DNA of 64,000 bases, taken from positions 45,128 to 109,127 of the forward strand of contig CANPZE010000002.1 of assembly GCA_947589315.1 (NCBI GenBank), written 5' to 3'. The stretch comes from an uncultured Lachnospiraceae bacterium. Its GTDB lineage: Bacteria; Bacillota; Clostridia; Lachnospirales; Lachnospiraceae. Position numbers and translations under genes: made by a program. Shown piece by piece: positions 27,150 to 34,976 of the stretch. Every line of letters begins with the position of its first letter. Within the stretch, counting starts at the first letter, position 1. The notes under the pieces were generated by a model that was not told the DNA's origin, made no database searches, and worked only from the letters and a program-made list of their open reading frames with translations.

Positions 27150-27902
27150 TTGGATATGCTCCTCACTGTCAATGACCTGGCTTACTCCTATCACTCTCTG
27201 TCAGGGGAGACTCAGGTCCTGGATGGAATCAGCTTTTCCATACAGCAGGGGGAATTTGTGGCGATCGTTGGTCCCAGCGGCTGCGGCAAGTCTACCCTGC
27301 TGTCCCTGATCTGCAGGCTGCTCACACCGGACAGCGGCGAGATCCTTCTGGAGGAAGGGAAAAAGGTCGGCTATATGCTGCAAAAGGATCATCTGCTGGA
27401 CTGGAGAACTACAGAGAAAAACGTCGCCCTGGGTATGGAGATCAACCACCAGCTTACAGAACAGACTTATCTACAGATCGACTATATGCTGAACAATTAT
27501 GGATTGGTGGGATTCCGGAAAGCCCGGCCGGATGAGTTGTCCGGCGGAATGCGCCAACGCGCGGCTTTGATCCGTACCCTTCTGTTGGAGCCAGATCTTC
27601 TGCTGTTAGACGAACCCTTTTCTGCCCTGGACTATCAGACCCGGTTGTCTGTATCCGATGATATCTGGAAAATATTGCAAAAAGAAAATAAGACCGCCCT
27701 TTTGATCACCCATGATATTTCCGAAGCCATCAGCATGGCAGACAGAATCCTGGTATTCTCCAGACGCCCTGCTGCGATCAAAAAGGAAATCCCGGTGATA
27801 CTCACCTGCCCCAACGGCCGCACACCGTTTCACGCCAGGAGCGCGCCGGAATTTAAAGAATATTTTAATCTGGTATGGAAGGAGCTGAATGACGATGAAT
27901 AG
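27150..27902 (+). CDS. ABC transporter ATPase, nitrate/sulfonate/thiamine-precursor type
   Basis: A 250-residue ATPase with Walker A GPSGCGKST, Q-loop MLQKDHLLDW, signature ELSGGMRQRAAL, Walker B LLLLDEPFSALD and H-loop ITHDISEA. The sequence and the cognate permease place it in the SsuB/TauB/ThiZ family. A TTG start at 27150 is preferred because GGGAGGG lies 6 nt upstream; an ATG two codons later is the alternative. The last codons overlap the permease start. No binding protein gene is adjacent, so the substrate cannot be assigned; the TPP-controlled operon at 55.8-58.9 kb has a complete set of the same family. Confidence 0.9.
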   Translation: MDMLLTVNDLAYSYHSLSGETQVLDGISFSIQQGEFVAIVGPSGCGKSTLLSLICRLLTPDSGEILLEEGKKVGYMLQKDHLLDWRTTEKNVALGMEINHQLTEQTYLQIDYMLNNYGLVGFRKARPDELSGGMRQRAALIRTLLLEPDLLLLDEPFSALDYQTRLSVSDDIWKILQKENKTALLITHDISEAISMADRILVFSRRPAAIKKEIPVILTCPNGRTPFHARSAPEFKEYFNLVWKELNDDE

Positions 27903-28686
27903 ATCCCAGAAGGAATTTCTGGCACAATACCGGCGCAGGCGCCGTATCGTCAATGTATGGCGCTGCCTGCTCCTTCTCCTGTTTGTTGGCGCCTGGGAGG
28001 GTTCCACCATGACAGGGCTGCTGGATCCTTTCATTTTCAGCAGCCCCTCCCGGATCCTGTCCAGCTTTATCTCCATGCTGAAGGACCGCAGTATCCTCTA
28101 TCATATGGGAATCACCTTATCAGAAACCTTTATCAGTTTCTTCCTGGTGATCCTTATCGGTATCCTTCTGGCTATCGTTTTGTGGTGGAATAGCACTTTG
28201 GCAAAGATTCTGGAACCTTACCTCGTAGTGTTGAACAGCCTTCCCAAGACTGCCCTCGCCCCAGTATTCATCGTCTGGCTGGGCAATAATATGAAAACAA
28301 TCCTGGTGGCCGCTGTGTCGGTAGCTGTCTTCGGCACTACGATCACACTGTACAGCAGTTTCCAGTCTATGGACGAGGATAAGATCAAGCTGATACGCAC
28401 TCTGGGAGGCAGCAAAAAAGATATTCTCTGGAAATTAATACTCCCCGGCAATATTCCTGCCATTATCAGCGTCATGAAGGTAAACATCGGCCTGACACTG
28501 GTAGGCGTTATTATCGGGGAGTTTCTGGCCGCCAAAGCCGGCCTTGGTTATTTAATTGTCTATGGAAGCCAGGTTTTCAAGCTGGACTTTGTCCTCCTGT
28601 CCATTGTTATCCTGTGCTTCATATCTACTGCGCTTTACCTGCTGATCTCTCTGCTGGAAAAAATATGTACCCGCCATTATCAATGA
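27889..28686 (+). CDS. ABC transporter permease, SsuC/ThiX type
   Basis: A 265-residue inner membrane protein with about six helices and the EAA-type loop, AFV-like positions around LIRTLGGSKKDILWKLILPGNIPAI. It is the membrane partner of the preceding ATPase, whose stop codon overlaps its start (GATGAATAG). Two ATGs, at 27889 and 27895, are both reachable from the AAGGAG site. Its 3' end overlaps the convergent symporter gene by 7 bp. Substrate unknown: nitrate, sulfonate, taurine or thiamine precursor are typical. Confidence 0.9.
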   Translation: MTMNRSQKEFLAQYRRRRRIVNVWRCLLLLLFVGAWEGSTMTGLLDPFIFSSPSRILSSFISMLKDRSILYHMGITLSETFISFFLVILIGILLAIVLWWNSTLAKILEPYLVVLNSLPKTALAPVFIVWLGNNMKTILVAAVSVAVFGTTITLYSSFQSMDEDKIKLIRTLGGSKKDILWKLILPGNIPAIISVMKVNIGLTLVGVIIGEFLAAKAGLGYLIVYGSQVFKLDFVLLSIVILCFISTALYLLISLLEKICTRHYQ

Positions 28687-30248
28687 GAGGCTTCCTTATA
28701 CTGGACAACTTTTTCAAATTCGTCCACGATCTCCTGATCCGGAGCCTTTGTTGACAGGCTTACCACTATGATCAGCAAGAGGCTGAAGAAGAATCCTACC
28801 AGCAGAGAATAGATACCGGTATAATCTCCCAGCGTCTGTCCCTGGATCAGGGGAATGTAATCCCACAGGATCACAAGCAGGCCGCCAGAGACGATCCCTG
28901 CCACAGCTCCCGGCAGATTGACACGCTTCCAGAACAGAGCGCATACTACTACGGGGCCAAAGGCTGCGCCCAGTCCCGCCCAGGCGTCTGCCACCAGGTT
29001 CATGATGCTGGAATTCTTATCCCAGGCGATCACATATGCCACGACAGCCACCAGCACTACAGTAATACGGCTGACTGCCAGCAGCCGTTTATCATCTGCA
29101 TCCGGTTTAAACATGTTCTTATAAATATCCTTTGATACCGAAGAGGAGCATACTAAAAGCTGGGAATCCGCAGTGGACATAATTGCCGCCAGGATCCCGC
29201 ACAGGAAGATGCCTCCTATAAAAGGAAGAGCGATATCACTGGTAAACACTTTATCGATCATTTCAATGAATACGCTTTCCGCAGTGGTGTCGGTCCCTTC
29301 TGCGCCCAGTACCTGGGGATACAGATAGGCCCTTCCTATCACGCCGATAGCGCAGGCCATGAACAGGGAAATAAAGCACCATGCGATCGCAATCACACTG
29401 GATTTCTTCAATTCCTTCTCATTCTTTACCGCCATAAAACGGACCAGCACATGGGGCATGCCACAATAGCCCAGTCCCCATGCCACATTGGAAAGGATAT
29501 CAATAAAACGATAGGGCTTCCCATTATTAGAGAACAGGCTCATATAATCTCCATAACTGCCGTCATATCCCGCCGCTGTATTGCTCTGGGTAACCAATGC
29601 ACCAAAATCGCCGCTAATGAAGGCGTATGCTATGATAGGCACCAGCATGAGGCCGACCAGCATCAGCATTCCCTGCACAAAGTCCGTGGTACATACTGCC
29701 AGGAAACCTCCCATGAAGGTATATGCCAGGATAACCACAACGCCAATTGTCAGGGCAATATGATAATCGATCCCAAACACCGTGTTAAAAAGCTTTCCGC
29801 CGGAAGCCAGGGCGGACGCCGTATACACCAGGAAGAAAATCACAATAATGACAGAAGATATGGTAAGCAGAATTTTCTTTTTGTCCCGGAAGCGATTCTC
29901 AAAAAATTCCGGCAGGGTCATGGAATTGTTGGCAACTATGGTGTAACGGCGAAGACGCTTGGAAATCAGCAGCCAGTTACATACCGTGCCCGCAAACAGA
30001 CCGATAGCGATCCATGCCTGGCCTGTTCCCATGGCATAGATAGAACCGGGAAGCCCCATCAGCAGCCACCCGCTCATGTCAGAAGCCTGGGCAGACAGGG
30101 CGGCAACCCAGCCATTCAGTCCCCTTCCTCCCAAAAAGTAATCCTCTGCGTTTTTTGTCTTTTTCATCGACCAAAAACCGATCACGATCATCAGTAACAA
30201 ATATACAACAAACGCCGCCATAATAGCGATCACATTGATGTTTGCCAT
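28680..30248 (-). CDS. putP: Sodium/solute symporter, PutP type
   Basis: A 522-residue membrane protein with about 13 helices. The sodium-symporter signature GLGYCGMPHVLVRFMAVK and the N-terminal DYFLGGRGLNGWVAALSAQASDMSGWLLMGLPG (outline) match sodium/proline symporter PutP, so proline is the most likely substrate, imported with Na+. The ATG at 30248 is chosen because GGGAGG lies 7 nt before it. It begins 18 bp after the citrate synthase gene and shares its transcript. Proline specificity is inferred from family similarity only. Confidence 0.9.
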   Translation of the reverse strand: MANINVIAIMAAFVVYLLLMIVIGFWSMKKTKNAEDYFLGGRGLNGWVAALSAQASDMSGWLLMGLPGSIYAMGTGQAWIAIGLFAGTVCNWLLISKRLRRYTIVANNSMTLPEFFENRFRDKKKILLTISSVIIVIFFLVYTASALASGGKLFNTVFGIDYHIALTIGVVVILAYTFMGGFLAVCTTDFVQGMLMLVGLMLVPIIAYAFISGDFGALVTQSNTAAGYDGSYGDYMSLFSNNGKPYRFIDILSNVAWGLGYCGMPHVLVRFMAVKNEKELKKSSVIAIAWCFISLFMACAIGVIGRAYLYPQVLGAEGTDTTAESVFIEMIDKVFTSDIALPFIGGIFLCGILAAIMSTADSQLLVCSSSVSKDIYKNMFKPDADDKRLLAVSRITVVLVAVVAYVIAWDKNSSIMNLVADAWAGLGAAFGPVVVCALFWKRVNLPGAVAGIVSGGLLVILWDYIPLIQGQTLGDYTGIYSLLVGFFFSLLLIIVVSLSTKAPDQEIVDEFEKVVQYKEASH

Positions 30249-30266
30249 GCTAGTACCTCCCAATTA

Positions 30267-31643
30267 TCAATCTCTGTTTTCCAGTTCCTGAAAGCCTCTA
30301 TGGTGTCCTACATATTTGTACGCCGGCCGTATGATCTTGCCCCGGTTGACTAATTCCTCCAACCGGTGGGCGCTCCATCCGGAGATCCGCGCCAGGGCAA
30401 AAAGAGGGGTGAACAATTCTCTTGGTATCCCCAGCATCGTATAGACCAGCCCACTATAAAAATCTACATTGGCGCATACAGGTTTTACCACATGACGGTG
30501 CTTCATCAGCAGCTCCCCGGAAATCTTCTCAACTCTTTCATACAGGGCAAACTCTTCTGTCAGCCCCTTTTCCTGGGCCAGCTTTTGGGCATATTCCTTC
30601 AGTACCACTTCTCTGGGATCGGAGATCGTATAGACTGCATGGCCCATGCCGTAGATCAGCCCACTCCTGTCAAAGGCTTCCCCTGCCAGGATCTTGCCCA
30701 TATATTCCCTCAAAGCCTCTTCATCGCTGCAATCTCTGCAATTCGCCCTGATATCGTCAAACATCTGCTGCACCTTCAGATTGGCCCCTCCATGGCGGGG
30801 GCCTTTGAGCGATGCGATGGATGCCGCTACCGCCGAATATGTATCGGTACCGGAAGAGGTAACTACGTGGTTGGTAAAAGTAGAATTATTGCCTCCCCCA
30901 TGTTCTGCATGCAACACTAATGCCACATCCAGCACCCTGGCCTCCAGCTCTGTGTATTGGCCATTGGGGCGGAGCATCTGCAGGATATTCTCTGCCGTGG
31001 ATAATTCTGGAAGCGCCGGCTTGATCACCAGGCTTTCTGAATAATGAAAATGGCGATGGGCATGATAGCTGTAGACCGCCATCAAAGGAAGCTTGGCGAT
31101 CAGCTGCAGCGACTGGCGGAGTACATTAGGCACAGAAATATCATCCGGATCCGCATCGTAAGAATACAATGCCAGGACACACCTCTGCAAGCCGTTCATC
31201 AGATTCCCGCTGGGCTTCTTCATGATCACATCCCGGAGAAACGGGCCGGAAAGTTCCTGCAGGCTCTTGATGATCTGCACAAACACGTCCAATTGCTCCT
31301 TGTTGGGCAGACGTCCAAACAACAGCAGATATGTGGTCTCCTCAAAGGCATATTTGCGGGAAAGCCCGCTGCCGATCAACTCCCTCACATTATATCCCTG
31401 ATAGTACAGTTGTCCGTCTGTAGGCTCCTTCACACCATCTACCACCCGGAATCCCACCACATCAGAAATCTCCGTCAGGCCGGTAAGCACTCCTTTCCCT
31501 GTACTGTCCCGCAGGCCTCTTTTCACATCATATTCCTGATATAGGTTTAGGTCGATCTCGCCTGATCTCATACAGTTTTCCAACAGCTCATCAAATTTGG
31601 CATCCAACTGTTTACTCAGCGCCATCATTGATACACTATCCAT
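30267..31643 (-). CDS. gltA: Citrate synthase (citrate/2-methylcitrate synthase family)
   Basis: Condenses acetyl-CoA with oxaloacetate. The 458-residue protein shows family signatures: the ALVLHAEHGGGNNSTFTNHVV segment with the catalytic His of the HGGG region, GPRHGGANLKV, and YGMGHAVYTISDPRE with the second histidine, plus YSGLVYTMLGIP with the Asp/Tyr region. In anaerobes this enzyme usually feeds 2-oxoglutarate and glutamate synthesis. Strong AGGAGG site. It is first in an operon with the PutP-type symporter. A 20-bp imperfect palindrome lies in its leader. Whether it accepts propionyl-CoA cannot be read from the sequence. Confidence 0.92.
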   Translation of the reverse strand: MDSVSMMALSKQLDAKFDELLENCMRSGEIDLNLYQEYDVKRGLRDSTGKGVLTGLTEISDVVGFRVVDGVKEPTDGQLYYQGYNVRELIGSGLSRKYAFEETTYLLLFGRLPNKEQLDVFVQIIKSLQELSGPFLRDVIMKKPSGNLMNGLQRCVLALYSYDADPDDISVPNVLRQSLQLIAKLPLMAVYSYHAHRHFHYSESLVIKPALPELSTAENILQMLRPNGQYTELEARVLDVALVLHAEHGGGNNSTFTNHVVTSSGTDTYSAVAASIASLKGPRHGGANLKVQQMFDDIRANCRDCSDEEALREYMGKILAGEAFDRSGLIYGMGHAVYTISDPREVVLKEYAQKLAQEKGLTEEFALYERVEKISGELLMKHRHVVKPVCANVDFYSGLVYTMLGIPRELFTPLFALARISGWSAHRLEELVNRGKIIRPAYKYVGHHRGFQELENRD

Positions 31644-31682
31644 ATGATCTCCCTCCTGTCTCTCTCCTGCATACTACAAAAC

Positions 31683-31702
31683 ATTGCATACAAGTATACA
31701 AT
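31683..31702. promoter_or_regulatory. Inverted repeat in the gltA leader, probable operator
   Basis: ATTGCATAC-AA-GTATACAAT: the arms match at 8 of 9 positions. It lies about 35 bp downstream of the predicted transcription start and 40 bp before the start codon, a position suited to a repressor. GTATAC-centred palindromes are typical of GntR/FadR-type and LacI-type regulators; the binder is unknown. Confidence 0.5.
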
Positions 31703-31742
31703 CCAGCAGGCAACTATTTCCTCCAAACCACACAATGATATT

Positions 31743-31772
31743 ACTATACCTTAAATCCCTTGTTTTCGTCAA
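31743..31772 (-). promoter_or_regulatory. Promoter of gltA-putP
   Basis: The minus strand has TTGACG (31772-31767), an 18-bp spacer and TATAGT (31748-31743). Confidence 0.65.
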
Positions 31773-31786
31773 GTTTCTATATATTG

Positions 31787-31820
31787 AAAAGAGATGCCGC
31801 CCTCTGCAGCACCTCTTTTT
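31787..31820 (-). terminator. Terminator of the Spo0A-like gene
   Basis: On the minus strand AAAGAGGTGC pairs with GCATCTCTTT (one G-U). The T tract is short (TTTTCAATATA) on this strand; on the plus strand the tail is TTTTTG, so it may work in both directions. Confidence 0.6.
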
Positions 31821-31858
31821 GCTATGGAAATCTCCTGTATTCCTTTCCTGTCTTTAGA

Positions 31859-32710
31859 TCAGGATACAATCCTTGAACGGTATTCCAGCCGGAGCTTGTC
31901 CGTCAGAAGCGCCATAAACTCGGAATTGGTCGGCTTGCCTTTTCCGGCGCAGATCGTGTTGCCAAACACCTCTTCCAGGGTCTCCATGTTTCCTCTCCTC
32001 CATGCCACCTCGATCGCATGCCGGATCGTACGTTCCACACTGCTGGAAGTGGTCTTGAACTTCTTGGCTATGGAAGGATACAGGCATTTGGTGATATATT
32101 GGAGCATATTTCTGTCATAAAATGCCATAATGATCCCCTCCCTTATATACTGGTATCCTTTGATATGAGCGGGAATCCCAATTTCCAACAGGATATTTGT
32201 CACATCCATTTCCAAATCCCCGGAATAGTTGTAACCGCTTTTCGCGTTCATAACTGTTTTCTCTGCTTTTTTCTCCTCCGGCTTATCCGAAATCCGCTTA
32301 TGTACGTCCTGTACTGCCGTTTTCTCGCTGTTTACCTGAAGAATCTGCAATATTCTCTGTATCAGTACTCTGGCGGACATAGGCTTCATCATATAATAAT
32401 CAGCCCCGCATTCCAATGCCTTAACCACCAGGCTGTTCATCCGCAGCGCCGTTTCAATAATAATAATCGGCTCTTTTTCCGGTTTATCTGCTTTCATTTC
32501 CTCTAAAATACCAATTCCGTCAATTCCCGGCAAGATCAGATCCATAACTATAATATCCGGCCTTTCTCTGCGGATCGCATCTAATGCCGCCTTTCCATCC
32601 CCGGTAGCTATCAGGACTTCAAGCCCCATGTCCTCCATTACCTGCGCTTTACTTTCCCTATCTTGCGTATCACTGTCTGCAATCACAACACGCAAATGAG
32701 TCTCTCCCAT
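31859..32710 (-). CDS. Spo0A-like response regulator
   Basis: A 283-residue regulator. The receiver (1-125) carries Asp57 in IIVMDLILPG, Thr in ETALRM and Lys in MMKPM, but the acidic pair usually reading DD is DSD here (12-14). The C-terminal domain (about 175-283) is clearly Spo0A: LLEIGIPAHIKGYQYIREG, ITKCLYPSIAKKF, the recognition helix SSSVERTIRHAIEVAWRRGN, and KPTNSEFMALLTDKLRLE. Spo0A is the master switch of sporulation; this receiver looks divergent, so it may be a paralog. Start at MGETH is set by GGGAGGAGAG. It is preceded by a kinase/regulator block, not by spoIVB as is usual for spo0A. Confidence 0.85.
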   Translation of the reverse strand: MGETHLRVVIADSDTQDRESKAQVMEDMGLEVLIATGDGKAALDAIRRERPDIIVMDLILPGIDGIGILEEMKADKPEKEPIIIIETALRMNSLVVKALECGADYYMMKPMSARVLIQRILQILQVNSEKTAVQDVHKRISDKPEEKKAEKTVMNAKSGYNYSGDLEMDVTNILLEIGIPAHIKGYQYIREGIIMAFYDRNMLQYITKCLYPSIAKKFKTTSSSVERTIRHAIEVAWRRGNMETLEEVFGNTICAGKGKPTNSEFMALLTDKLRLEYRSRIVS

Positions 32711-32755
32711 GACTCTCCTCCCATCTACAGCAAATGCTGTCATAAAAATGTCTTT

Positions 32756-32773
32756 TTGGTAAAATTTTACCAA
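32756..32773. promoter_or_regulatory. Perfect 18-bp palindrome downstream of the spo0A-like promoter
   Basis: TTGGTAAAATTTTACCAA is a perfect inverted repeat at about +6 to +23 of the predicted transcript. This position suits a repressor operator; the binder is unknown. It is not the TGTCGAA box bound by Spo0A. Confidence 0.6.
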
Positions 32774-32784
32774 CTGTTATTTAT

Positions 32785-32860
32785 AGTATACTCATGATGA
32801 TGGGAACTAAATGGAAGGTAAATGGAATTATCCTTACTATGAAATGGAATTAAAATGGAA
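32785..32860 (-). promoter_or_regulatory. spo0A-like promoter with four phased AAATGGAA repeats
   Basis: The -10 is TATACT (32790-32785, minus strand); the -35 position (32813-32808) reads CATTTA, a poor match. AAATGGAA on the plus strand occurs at 32809, 32820, 32842 and 32853, i.e. spacing 11, 22 and 11 bp, all on one helix face, and the first copy overlaps the -35. This looks like an activator array for an OmpR/PhoB- or SARP-type winged helix protein, such as the regulator encoded directly upstream. Confidence 0.65.
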
Positions 32861-32977
32861 TTGAAACATTTTTTGAAGAAAAAATAGAAAAAAATACGGC
32901 ATCCGACAGAAATTTTCTTGCTCGGATGCCAGATTTTACTGTTTATGCCAGATTGAATCTTTCTTTCATTGGAGCCT

Positions 32978-33775
32978 TTAAGACAGGCCGATATATTTAT
33001 CCAGCAGCGCCATCCTTCCCTCAGCCCAGCTGTACTCCAACATATATTCCCCGATAAATTGTTCCGATGCTTTTCTGTCTCCATCCAATAAATCGTACAG
33101 ATCGCAGTCGAATTGTTCTGTATCTACTCTCCGGATTCCCCGGTTCGTTACCAGGATCTGCTCTGCCTGGTGCGCTTTCAGCTCATTCTGCAGGGTCTTG
33201 CCAATCTTGCTGCACAAGCTCTGGGTCGCCTCATCGTTGGGACGTTCTTCCCACAGGACGCTGATGATCTGCTCACTGGTCACTGTCCCGCCCCGCCTGT
33301 CAATAAGCAGCGCCAGCAATTCCTTTGCTTTGCTGCTTTTAAACATGATCGGCCTGCCGTCTACAAACAGATCAAAATGGCCAAAGGTTCTGGCAAAGAT
33401 CCGCTTTCTCCTCCTTTTAGACAACAGCCTGGCAGATTCTACAGCATACCGCAGGTCCCCTTCTGAATATGGCTTAGTCAGATAAGCCGCCGCATGAAGC
33501 TTGTGCGCCTCCATGGCGTAGTCCTCATGGGCTGTGATATAGATCACCATAATATTGGGATGGATCTTTTTCAGGCGGTTGCCCAGAGCGATCCCATCCA
33601 TATCGCCGATCTGGATATCCAGCACTGCCAGTTCCACTTCATTGTGTTCCGCAAATTCCAGGGCTTCCCTGCCACTGCAAAAGGTCCCGATGATCTCAAT
33701 CTCACAGATATTCTCAGCCTCGTATTTAAAGATCTCCAGGGCATGTACCTCGTCATCCACCAGAATTGTTTTCAT
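32978..33775 (-). CDS. Response regulator with SARP/OmpR-like winged helix
   Basis: A 265-residue protein. Receiver at 1-120: VDDE acidic pair, phosphoacceptor in LAVLDIQIGDMDG, ITAHEDYAMEA and the Lys in YLTKPYSEGD. The C-terminal part (about 130-265) is an OmpR-fold winged helix with the SARP/BTAD flavour (FGHFDLFVDGRPIMFKSSKAKELLALLIDRRGGTVTSEQIISVLW in outline). It lies 11 bp after the soluble kinase gene, its likely phosphodonor, and its 3' end is followed by the spo0A-like promoter, a plausible target. AGGAGG precedes the ATG. The response it controls is unknown. Confidence 0.85.
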   Translation of the reverse strand: MKTILVDDEVHALEIFKYEAENICEIEIIGTFCSGREALEFAEHNEVELAVLDIQIGDMDGIALGNRLKKIHPNIMVIYITAHEDYAMEAHKLHAAAYLTKPYSEGDLRYAVESARLLSKRRRKRIFARTFGHFDLFVDGRPIMFKSSKAKELLALLIDRRGGTVTSEQIISVLWEERPNDEATQSLCSKIGKTLQNELKAHQAEQILVTNRGIRRVDTEQFDCDLYDLLDGDRKASEQFIGEYMLEYSWAEGRMALLDKYIGLS

Positions 33776-33786
33776 AGGCTACCTCC

Positions 33787-34422
33787 TTATATCTGTCCCT
33801 CTTTTGGTATATGTAATTTCCTGGCGCTTTCCTCAGGGATCTGCAGGAGGATCCTTGTCCCCTCCCTCCGATGGCTTTTCACCAACAACCGCCCCTGGGT
33901 TAATTCTTCCAGACGGATCCGTATGTTCTCGATCGAACCCGTCTTGGTCTTCTGGCTCTGGATCTGTTCCGGCACAAAACCACAACCATTATCTGCGATC
34001 TCAATCTGGTAGTACCCTTCTTTGAGATAACTGCGGATCGATACAGTGCCTCCTTCCCTGGAACTGCATATCCCATATATCACAGCATTTTCCACCAATG
34101 GCTGAATGCTCATAGGCGGGAGGTAGAAGTCCTCCTCCCGAAGATCGTATTCCACATTTACTTTGGAGAATCTGGCCATCTCAATGTTGGCATATGCCCT
34201 GACCTGTTCCATTTCTCTCCGGAAAGAGACTACACCGCTCTGCTCCTTGATATTTAGATTATAACGGAGATATTTTGCGAAATCGTCTACCAGGCTGCAC
34301 GCCTGTCTCTGATCTGTGATCACTGCGCATTTTATCGTATTTAGAGCGTTAAAGATAAAATGCTGGTTCAACTGATTATTCATCAGTCTTTCTTTTAAAT
34401 TATTTAACTCTCTTTCGTCCAT
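33787..34422 (-). CDS. Soluble LytS-type histidine kinase without sensor domain
   Basis: A 211-residue kinase core of the LytS/His_kinase class. The phospho-accepting histidine is in NQLNQHFIFNALNTIK (about residue 20), and the ATPase part has N-box LVENAVIYGI, DNGCGFVP and the G-box TGSIENIRIRL. No transmembrane segment or sensory domain is present, so input must come from a partner protein or from the cytoplasm. The start at MDERELNN is set by AGGAGG. It lies between the lone receiver gene (78 bp upstream) and the SARP-like regulator (11 bp downstream), with which it probably forms a two-component pair. Confidence 0.85.
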   Translation of the reverse strand: MDERELNNLKERLMNNQLNQHFIFNALNTIKCAVITDQRQACSLVDDFAKYLRYNLNIKEQSGVVSFRREMEQVRAYANIEMARFSKVNVEYDLREEDFYLPPMSIQPLVENAVIYGICSSREGGTVSIRSYLKEGYYQIEIADNGCGFVPEQIQSQKTKTGSIENIRIRLEELTQGRLLVKSHRREGTRILLQIPEESARKLHIPKEGQI

Positions 34423-34500
34423 TGCCCCTCCTTCGGATGTGCCCTGACCTTCATCCCCGCCGGAAGAGTCTGCCAATAGAATAAATCAGAAGTCTCTCTG

Positions 34501-34959
34501 TCAACTATGCTTTCCAACCCCAGAGCCCTGCCGCTGCATCAGTTCCCGTTTGATCAGCCGCAAAAGGCTGGGGTATTCCACCGGTTTCAAAATGTAACCG
34601 TTCATCCCCGCCTCTCTGCTCCGTTCCCTGTGTTCCGGCAGTATATTTGCCGATACGGCATAGATTGCAATCATTTCACTGTCCGCCCTGTTGGACTGCC
34701 GGATCCTCTCTGCGGCTTCATAGCCGTCCATCCCTGCCATATTAATATCCAACAGCACCATCTGATACTCATGCTCCTGAGACTCCAGATACTTCTGTAC
34801 CGCTGCTTCCCCGTCAAAGACAGCATCTACCTGCAGGCCTCTGTCCTCCAAAATCACTTTGATCGCCTGAAGATTTAAGTCATTATCATCTGCTATCAGA
34901 ATTTTCTGTCCCTGAAATCCTCCGATCTCAGCCAATTCATCATCCCAGATAAATTTCAT
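34501..34959 (-). CDS. Stand-alone receiver domain (CheY-like)
   Basis: A 152-residue single-domain response regulator. IADDNDLN (Asp24, Asp25), VLLDINMAGMDG with predicted phospho-Asp71, a Ser/Thr at VSANI and Lys in ILKPVE complete the pocket. Sequence style (GQKILIADDNDLNLQAI) resembles receivers normally found at the C-terminus of hybrid kinases. With no output domain it could act as a phosphate shuttle or sink, as Spo0F does for Spo0A; that is inference. ATG at 34959 follows GGAGG by 7 nt. The LysR gene ends 17 bp upstream. Confidence 0.85.
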   Translation of the reverse strand: MKFIWDDELAEIGGFQGQKILIADDNDLNLQAIKVILEDRGLQVDAVFDGEAAVQKYLESQEHEYQMVLLDINMAGMDGYEAAERIRQSNRADSEMIAIYAVSANILPEHRERSREAGMNGYILKPVEYPSLLRLIKRELMQRQGSGVGKHS

Positions 34960-34976
34960 ACACAAGCCTCCTTCAA

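Noticed and set aside
32711..32755. Spo0A box (TGTCGAA) for autoregulation
   Set aside because: No copy with at most one mismatch was seen in the spo0A-like leader.
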